Origin: Meconema thalassinum
Lineage: Eukaryota; Arthropoda; Insecta; Orthoptera; Tettigoniidae
Reading direction: 5' to 3'
Assembly (NCBI GenBank): GCA_946902985.2
Contig: OX336389.2
Span: 173,362,704 to 173,426,703 of the forward strand
Length of the DNA stretch: 64,000 nt
A model generated the notes under the pieces. That model was not told where the DNA came from. It made no database searches and saw nothing but the letters and a program-made list of their open reading frames with translations. Shown piece by piece: positions 57,460 through 64,000 of the stretch. Position numbers and translations under genes: made by a program. Numbering within the stretch: the first letter of the stretch is position 1; the number at the start of each line of letters is the position of its first letter.

Positions 57460-57950
57460 GACCATTTGCTGAAGGGCATAAACTGGCTGGGTGGGATTCA
57501 ACTAGATAGAAACCAGGTGGGCAGTCTGGCTTATGCTGATGACCTGCTTGTAATGACAGACCCTGTCGAAATCATACAAGCCAACATGTAACAACTTGAA
57601 CAGAAATGTAGGGATGATGTTATGAAAATCAGCATTTCAAACACGAAGGTTATGTCGGTAGGGAAGAAACACAAGAAAATAGAATGCCAGGTGGGAGGAA
57701 CTAAATTGTAGCAGGTGGACCATTTTAAGTACTTAGTCTGAGTGTTCTCTCAGGATGGTAGTATGGAGAAAGAAATAGAGTCGAGGTGTAGAATAAGCCA
57801 ATGCAGTGAGTTCTCAGTTGCGATCTACAGTATTCTGCAAGAAAGAAAATAGTGTCGGGACAAAACTCTCCCTACATTGCTCAGTACTTAGACTGACCTT
57901 GCTGTATGGAAGCGAGAGCTGGGTAGATTCAGGATATCTGGTATATAAGC
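57460..57950 (+). pseudogene. LINE reverse transcriptase fragment with YADD box
   Basis: The frame contains QVGSLAYADDLLVMTDPVEI, an RT catalytic box, then KISISNTKVMSVGKKHKK, then a stop where a tryptophan or glutamine would be expected, HFKYLV, FSQDGSMEKEIESRCRI and LALLYGSESWV. Several stops and shifts. It differs from the RTE copies in the window, and no tail follows, so it is an internal LINE fragment. Confidence 0.82.
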
Positions 57951-58050
57951 TAGCGGTAACTGATATGAACTGATATTAAAAAAGAATGGAAGTTGATTTT
58001 CCGCCAAGTCAATACTTTAATATTTAACTTCCAAATTAACACAGGTACAT

Positions 58051-58082
58051 GTTTCGAGGCTATCCTATGGCCCCTTCATCAG
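58051..58082 (-). ncRNA. Hammerhead-like motif: ctgatga, stem II, cgaaac
   Basis: On the minus strand ctgatga is followed by one extra A and then ggggc-cataggata-gcctc, a 5-bp stem with one G-U pair and a 9-base loop, then gaaac and atgtac. The core order fits a hammerhead ribozyme of the compact type reported in Penelope-like elements. It lies about 2 kb downstream of the Penelope-like coding region on the same strand. The extra A and unresolved stems I and III leave activity open. Confidence 0.5.
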
Positions 58083-58095
58083 CCATCATGTGAAT

Positions 58096-58860
58096 AAACA
58101 AACATCTTAAAAATATCGACATATTACATAAAACATATACATTAAAGTACATTAAACAAATTATATAATATTATATATCGGATAAGCATGCATTGTTCAA
58201 TCTAAAAATCTATATAATGCATGTGCGGATTGATTTAAAAGAGATGAGACACTTAAAATTATTGTCATATCAAACACTGCTAAAAAGTTGATAGAAATGA
58301 AGTGTGCATTCCAATAGGTAAATATGGGCATTGAATAAGTTGGTTGTAAACACAACTGTCCATAATCTTATAGATACAATATTAATGTGATCCACACATG
58401 TGGTTTATATGTCAACAGTTTGGGATGTCTCGAATGCAACAGCAGATGTTGTACAGGATAATGCTGTGGTTATTCTATTGTGAAGTTTAATTTTATCTTG
58501 ATCGTCAATCTGTGTCCTATTAGTCAATATATAGGTCCATTATCTGTGGATAACGGAAAACTTGAAATTAATGGAAAAAAAATTGGGAATACCTGAAATG
58601 AATGACATATTGTAAATGAAGAATTGAAGGACTAATCTGAAAAAAAAAAAAAGTGAAATGAAATAGTTGAAATTAAAAATTAATGGAAAAATATTGACTT
58701 GCTCTTTCATAATATTTATCCAACACGTACATATTCTGTGTGCTAATTAGTGAGCAGAAAACAACTGAAAAAGGGGAATACAATAAATAAATTTGTCGTG
58801 AACGCAATGAATAATTAAACTAAATTGTAATATAAATAGAAAGAATGGAAACACTGAATA
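58096..58860. other. AT-rich sequence, perhaps Penelope 3' region
   Basis: No coding. It lies between the hammerhead-like motif and the SINE. Confidence 0.3.
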
Positions 58861-58868
58861 AAAGACTT

Positions 58869-59155
58869 AAGCGGCTTCGGTGGCGTAGTCTGTAGCATGC
58901 TGAGCTTCTATGCCCAAGGTCGCGGGTTCAAACCCGGCCGAAGTCGTCGGATTACTTAAGAGCATTAAAAATCCCTCAGTATGCCTTCCTTCGGAGGGGA
59001 AGTATAGCCGGCGGTCCCACGTCATAGATTTATGGCATGATGAAGAACCTTCCACTAATTACACCTGTGTGCAGCTAAATTATAGGTTATCTTTGAGTAA
59101 CGCTCTTAGGTTCCAACGTTCGTCGCCAGGAGCCTACTGTGGTGGCATCTAGTAA
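58869..59155 (+). repeat. tRNA-derived SINE
   Basis: It starts with gcggcttcggtggcgtagtc (A-box), has a B-box gggttcaaaccc at about 58923-58934, and a body ending near ggagcctactgtggtggcat. The boxes are well preserved; a second SINE family, distinct from that at 50.1-50.4 kb. Confidence 0.85.
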
Positions 59156-59255
59156 CAAATTGCAGAACTAGTTGGTCGTTGACAGTGGCGTTTAATAACA
59201 AAAGTTGGAACTACTTGCAAAATCTAATGTATGCAGTCCTTGCTTGAATTAAAAA

Positions 59256-59385
59256 ACAGAAAACACACAATAATACAGCCATCACAATTAACACCGGTTA
59301 ACAGACAGATTCTAAATACACCCAAAGTACACGGGGCTACATGACAGCATTGTCGCAGCCCCTAAACTGAGGAACCAACCATAAA
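59256..59385 (+). repeat. Dispersed repeat copy (same family as 21.1-21.45 and 53.56-53.87 kb)
   Basis: Shows aatacagccatcac, acaccggttaacagaca, acacccaaagtacacggggc and tacatgacagcatt in the family order. Confidence 0.65.
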
Positions 59386-59495
59386 AGACTTACATGGGAA
59401 GTGTAGTCGGAAGTGAACTGGAGTGCCGCGCTAGCATATGGCTACTGTGTGTGAGTAAGCTTGGCCTTGTTACAAGCAACGATGTGCCGTGTATA

Positions 59496-60030
59496 GGCTG
59501 TGTCCCAATACTCAAGTTGTCTGCTATTGACTAGCTGCTAGCTACTATGTGCTATGCACTACGGAGATTTGGGACATGTCTGCTTGATCACAGCCTCCTT
59601 CATAGACTTGTGTTCTGAAACGCACTGGACTTACATGCTGGTGCCAAACCAACACTCAAGATGGTGGTGATCTGCTACTCCTTGTAAACTTTTTGCCCTT
59701 TCATCAGCTGTTTTAAATAAACAATACCTGAATTATACGATCATGGATGCGCCAAGAAGATCACTTTTTAGCCGAGCCCAATTATGGTTTGTGTTTGGCT
59801 TAAGTCAAAGACAACCTACAATTTACATAACCTACAATTCCGATAAGCTACAATTTCTATAACTTCCTTGACGTAGTCGACAATCTAGCATGCACTTTCG
59901 TTCACTAGATGCTACAGACTTGATTGCTATGTGCTAAGCAGTATTGGATCACGACTTCTGACGTCACATCCGGTGAAGTAGTCGACTATCTAGTTCACTA
60001 CGGCTGAAATTGTACTATTGGGACACAGCC
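59496..60030. mobile_element. MITE, 535 bp, with 15-bp terminal inverted repeats
   Basis: The ends are ggctgtgtcccaata and its inverse, flanked by ata at 59493-59495 and 60031-60033. A 3-bp AT-only duplication suits a PIF/Harbinger type MITE, though ATA is not the usual TWA word. The interior has weaker inverted similarity near the ends (ctagat, gtcgactac and agcta words) and no coding frame. Confidence 0.8.
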
Positions 60031-60165
60031 ATAGTATGGAGGAGAGGGAGGCGGGGAAGTGGTAGGTAGGGGTGACGTACAGAGAGGAGTGAAAGATGCG
60101 AAAGGGGAGGGTGGAGGGGCAACCTATACTCCAAAACGAAAAACAATGCCCAGAAATCTGGAGTT

Positions 60166-60490
60166 TTAAAGGGGTTTGTGTTTATCACTGTGTAAGATGC
60201 GATCTGCGATCGTATGAAATAAAATGTTGGTATCGAAGTTTATCTCATTGAGATTAGTTGAACTTGTTAATTTTAATGCTGAGTTGATTTCTATTGCTTC
60301 CAAAACATTCATTAGATGACCTTTAGATGCATAATGTAGTATTTTGATGCCATTGTTTATAACTGTAAATTTATGCCCGGATTCCTCCGTATGGAGGGCC
60401 ATAGCGGAAAATTTTCTGTATTTGGTATCTTATTTGAAAATTTCTGCCAGTTTGGCCTACATAATTGCCAGTGCAATCATTGCATTTTAA
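60166..60490 (-). pseudogene. Penelope-like GIY-YIG endonuclease, frameshifted
   Basis: The motif pair GIY and YVG is followed by QTGRNFQIRY, then a frameshift, then LHTEESGHKFTVINNGIKIL, SKGHLMNVLEAIEINSALKL and NEINFDTNILFHTIADRIL. The H-T-E-x-x-H and E-A-I-E-I segments are common in these endonucleases. Confidence 0.85.
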
Positions 60491-60491
60491 T

Positions 60492-61106
60492 TCATAAATA
60501 CCTGATTTTTGAAATTTGTTGATGTGGTGTTAATGTTGAAATTTTTTTTGAAGTTGGAGTTGTTTGTTTTTTCATAACCCGTATTTTGAGAATGTCCGTT
60601 ATGCTCTGGATAGAGTGGTTTATGAAAGTGAAAGTTGCAAAAGTTTTTTTCGTATTTTTTTCTTTACTCAAGTTTGTAACAGGTTTATTTCTCATTTTGT
60701 AAATCAAGTTGTTGACATAATTGTAATTGTATCCATTTATTTTGGCTATTTGGTGTATGATTTTAATTTCTTGTTTGTAATCCTGTTCGGAAAGTGGTAG
60801 TTTCAGTGCTCTGTTGTTTAAGGTAATGAAGGTGGCATTTTTATGATTACCTGGGGGATTGGAATCTTTTCGTAATATTGTGCTCGCCTGAGTCGGCTTT
60901 CTGAAAACTTTATAGTGCAATCTATTTTCTTTCTTGGTGACTGCCAAATCCAGGTAGTTTATACTGTTGTTTCTTTCGGATTCGACTGTGAATTTGATGT
61001 TTTTGTCGATGTTGCTGAATTGTTGGATGATCTGATCTATTTTTTGGATCTGATTATTAATACCGGTAACCAAAATTATATCATCCACATATCTTCCCCA
61101 GAAATC
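60492..61106 (-). pseudogene. Penelope-like RT C-terminal half
   Basis: The open part begins in YVDDIILV and passes FRKPTQASTILRKDSNPPGN, ALKLPLSEQDYKQEIKIIHQ and NYVNNLIYKMRNKPV, the thumb and linker before the endonuclease. It is joined to the endonuclease only across stops. Confidence 0.85.
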
Positions 61107-61980
61107 AAAGCGCTGTATTTTGTTGACGATTTCTGTATGTTCTAAATGGTGTAAATAAATGTTAGCTACAATGCCTCACATCGGAGATCCCATAGCAAGG
61201 CCATCTGTCTGTTTGTAAGTTTTATTGTTGAATGTGAAAAAGTTATTGTTAAGTACGAAACTTAAAATTGATATGAATTCGTAGATTTCTACCTTAGAAA
61301 GTGAGCCATTCTCAAATAAGTTTTTTCTGATAATTTCTATCGTGGGTTTGACCAGAATATTAGTGTATTTGTCATTAATGTCAACTGTATGTATGGAACT
61401 ATCATCGTTGAGTTTTAGGTTCACTGTTTGGTCACAAAAATGTGAGTATTCAAGAAAAGTTTATTAGCTTTAAATTTATAGTATTTGTTAAGAAATTGCT
61501 GTGCAAACTGAGCTAACTAGTATGTTGGGCTGTTTTTAAAGTTATCGATGGATCTGATATTAGGTTTATGGATTTTTGGTAAAGATCTTACTGTAGGGAG
61601 ACCAGGATTCAAGTAGATTAATCTATCTGATTGTTTTTTATCTTAAATGAAGAAGGTGTTTTTTAGTATTGTTTTAATTTCCTTTGAATGCCATTGATGG
61701 GGTCTTTTTTGATTTCTTCAAAATTTGCAATGTTAAAGAATTCATTAATTTTGTAAATGCATTCATCCTTGTTGATTAATATGACAGTATTTCCTTTATC
61801 CTCTTTTGAGACGATGATGTCATTTTCTTTGATTTTGGAGTTGAGGTTTTTGAAAATGGGAGTTTTTCTCCGTTTAGAGTTTTTGCTTTTGTTGATTTTT
61901 TGATGAGTTTCGTGTCAGATGGCGTTTTGTTCTTCTAAGGGTAATTTCCATTCTTTTTGAATATTTGTAATTGATCGTCA

Positions 61981-63670
61981 ATACGGAGTCAAAAACGAAT
62001 GACAATTCCAATAAACTGATATGAAGGTAGCACGAATGCTTGCTGGGACAAATAGATGGGATCACTGTCACTTCAAAAAACCATGCTCTCAATACGAAGT
62101 TTACACAAATCGTTGATCATCTTTGGCCTCATTCTCCATCAATTTATTGCAGCCACACATTAAACATGTGAATATCGAAGTCATCGGATCCCCAAGAAAT
62201 GCTGTTTGTCTGTTGTTATGGGTAGACGTCAAAACTACTGGAGAGAATGTCATGAAAATTCATATTTAAGTAGATGACATCCTTAAAATAAATCTAGGCC
62301 ACAAATTAAATAGGCCTACTACAATAAGGTGAGCGAGTTAATAGAAAGCCTCAAATCTTGGCAGTTAGGCAGTTGTGCAATTCTTCTCATGGCAAGACAA
62401 GGGCTTGGTAAACTCATTTGCTAATCTGAGAATATCACAAGGTGAGAAAGATAAGATTCCTGACATGAATATATCACAATACATTGTAATGCGTGTTTCT
62501 CAATGAAACATATGAGGGGTCTCAAAACATCTGTCTCTTCACACCGACCCATACACACTCAAACTCTTTGCTCTGCCAGGAGTAAGGATTGATTGATTCT
62601 CTTACCCTTACTGAAATAAGTGGGAAAATCTGTTAGGCGAAGTAAAACAATTGTAGCCTACAATCTACAATCACTTCCTTTCTTCACAGACGAACTGGCT
62701 TTAATGACACGGGCTCATGTCACACGCCGTCCTTTAGCATATCGTGACATGGAGCTGGCCGAAAGCCAATAAATATTTCTAAAATACCGTTTAGAATTTT
62801 CGTGCTGAATGATGCTGTAGTTTATTTCCCTTAACACTCGTTTAATGTTTATTGTTGTCACCACAAGTGTACCGCCTTTCAGTACCTAATTCTAAGCAGA
62901 ACAATGTACTGGGTGGAAATTGCAAAATTACATGGGTGCTGGCCAAACCAGGCCCGACAATCTAGCCACAATGAATCTAACCAGTCACTGATCTCCTGAA
63001 CGCTATTTATGTTACCCTTACGGTGCATACCTGTGAACAACGGGTATGAAAAGCTAGTATTTCATAAGATGTAAGTAGGCTAAAAACTTAGAAGTATGCC
63101 CACATCACTATAACCCCCAGAAAACATGCTCACTAACATGAAGATGACAAGTCCTCGATTATCATTGGTGATATTATCCATCAAGTTATGTAGTCACACA
63201 TCGAGCATGAGAATAGCGAGGCTGCTTATCGAACATCATACAGAAATTATGAATGAAACATATAACTACAAAATTCCAATAAGATATGTCTTGTCATTAC
63301 AAACATACATTTGCATATAATTCCCATCTCTAATGATGATCAACAAATATGTTTTCCACGGTAAATTGAATGTTGGTAAAAGAAGAGGTGGATAAATCCC
63401 AGTAATGATTTAGAATGGGAACAAATTAGAGCAAGAAAATTGGAATATCAGTGTTAGTTGTGAATTGACCTAAGCAGCAAGGGTGATTAATGAAGGAGAG
63501 AAATAGAAGGACAAGCAATTTAATTGCTTGTTTTCTTGAACATCAATACTGGAAAGGTATAATCCATTAGGTCAACATCAAGACATGTAAGTCAACTTAA
63601 AAAGTACTTACAAAAATGGTTCCAAATTGTAGGCAGATGAAAAGAACTGGTTTGGAATGCGCAATCGCCA
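61981..63670. other. Sequence without recognisable genes
   Basis: Short frames only; no tails or inverted repeats recognised. Confidence 0.35.
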
Positions 63671-63680
63671 TTCTAGGAAT

Positions 63681-63945
63681 TTCTTTTTTTTTCCCTCAAG
63701 GTCTCCCAAATGGTGGGTTTAAAAATTCTCAATTCTGAGATAACCTGATGTAAGTCTGAAACTTTCCTTTTGGTGGTTTGTCTTTCTGCTGCAAACAGTT
63801 TTACTGTACTTGCTTGAAGTCCAGAATCAACACAATTCCTTTCATTTCCTGTGTTATTACCAATGTCAGGTTCCAATAGCGGCACATCAAGGTTATCTCG
63901 ATGATTATCCAGTAGATCATTCTGCATTGCCTTCTTCGTTAAAGA
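63681..63945 (-). other. Open stretch with possible coding, unknown
   Basis: On the minus strand a frame bounded by TAA at its start and TAG at 63673-63675 reads LTKKAMQNDLLDNHRDNLD, then PLLEPDIGNNTGNERNC, then STVKLFAAERQTTKRKVS. The composition is protein-like and not simple repeat, but no family is recognisable and the splice borders are unclear. It may be a transposase remnant or an exon further upstream in the host gene. Confidence 0.3.
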
Positions 63946-64000
63946 CTTGGTATATATTTGTTAGGGCATTGACCGTTCATAGCGAGGTTGGTTAACTCAC

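Larger units (their letters stand above)
60160..61980 (-). mobile_element. Penelope-like retroelement: reverse transcriptase and GIY-YIG endonuclease
   Basis: On the minus strand, in order: IIVSKEDKGNTVILINKDE (about 61830-61775), PGLPTVRSLPKIHKPNI (about 61595), DINDKYTNILV (about 61375), KQTDGLAMGSPM (about 61180-61210), GRYVDDIILVTGI (about 61070-61105), YLDLAVTKKENRLHYKVFRK (about 60900-60960), and a GIY-YIG endonuclease with SGIYELKCNDCTGNYVGQTG (about 60440-60500). K-I-H-K, the Y-V-D-D box and the GIY-YIG end are diagnostic of Penelope-like elements. Stops and frameshifts, including one right after the GIY-YIG start, show it is decayed. The 5' end is truncated at about 61980. Confidence 0.92.

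Overview
This window looks like intronic and intergenic DNA from a large, transposon-filled insect genome. The evidence is AT-rich sequence and gypsy, copia, RTE-type LINE, Penelope, hAT, mariner and MITE remnants. There are also several tRNA-derived SINEs, GAT and CAA tails, and a few short exons with GT-AG borders separated by introns of 8-24 kb. Two SINEs (about 50.1-50.4 kb and 58.9-59.15 kb) remind me of families from orthopteroid insects. That is recall and weak evidence for the lineage.

Layout, left half. 0-8.2 kb holds two decayed Ty3/gypsy elements, with RT and integrase C-terminal pieces and a polypurine tract followed by a likely LTR start. 8.4-14.5 kb is a Ty1/copia element split by about 4.7 kb of inserted DNA. 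That insert carries an RTE-type LINE, a degenerate minisatellite and a LINE tail ending in about 59 CAA units. 15.1-17.6 kb is a second RTE-type LINE on the minus strand. 18-22.6 kb has dispersed repeats but no gene I can recognise. 22.7-26.9 kb holds RTE 3' fragments with clear target duplications, one host exon, and a tandem-repeat element. 28.2-29.0 kb is a fold-back mariner.

Layout, right half. 30.9-42.5 kb is one hAT transposon (DUF4371/ZMYM1-like). Its own intron contains an RTE LINE, which in turn contains an intact hAT-fold DNA transposon. 44-46.5 kb has short tandem arrays. 47.3-47.6 and 56.2-56.5 kb are host exons. 48.7-49.6 kb is an LTR-like promoter region. 50-51.5 kb holds a SINE and an element with 39-nt inverted ends. 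57.5-62 kb holds a LINE fragment, a SINE, a MITE and a Penelope-like element with hammerhead-like motifs nearby.

Host gene. Three minus-strand exons (56162-56487, 47293-47598, 23306-23487) have canonical splice borders, matching phases and a continuous, non-repetitive reading frame. They appear to be consecutive coding exons of one gene that I cannot name. Much of the nested transposon material sits in its introns.

I found no CRISPR, operon, rRNA or true tRNA gene, and nothing that clearly amounts to a new biological system. The most informative signals are the host-gene exon chain, the four-level nest at 23-47 kb, the intact 3.2-kb hAT-like element with a 6-bp target duplication, and the hammerhead-like motifs.
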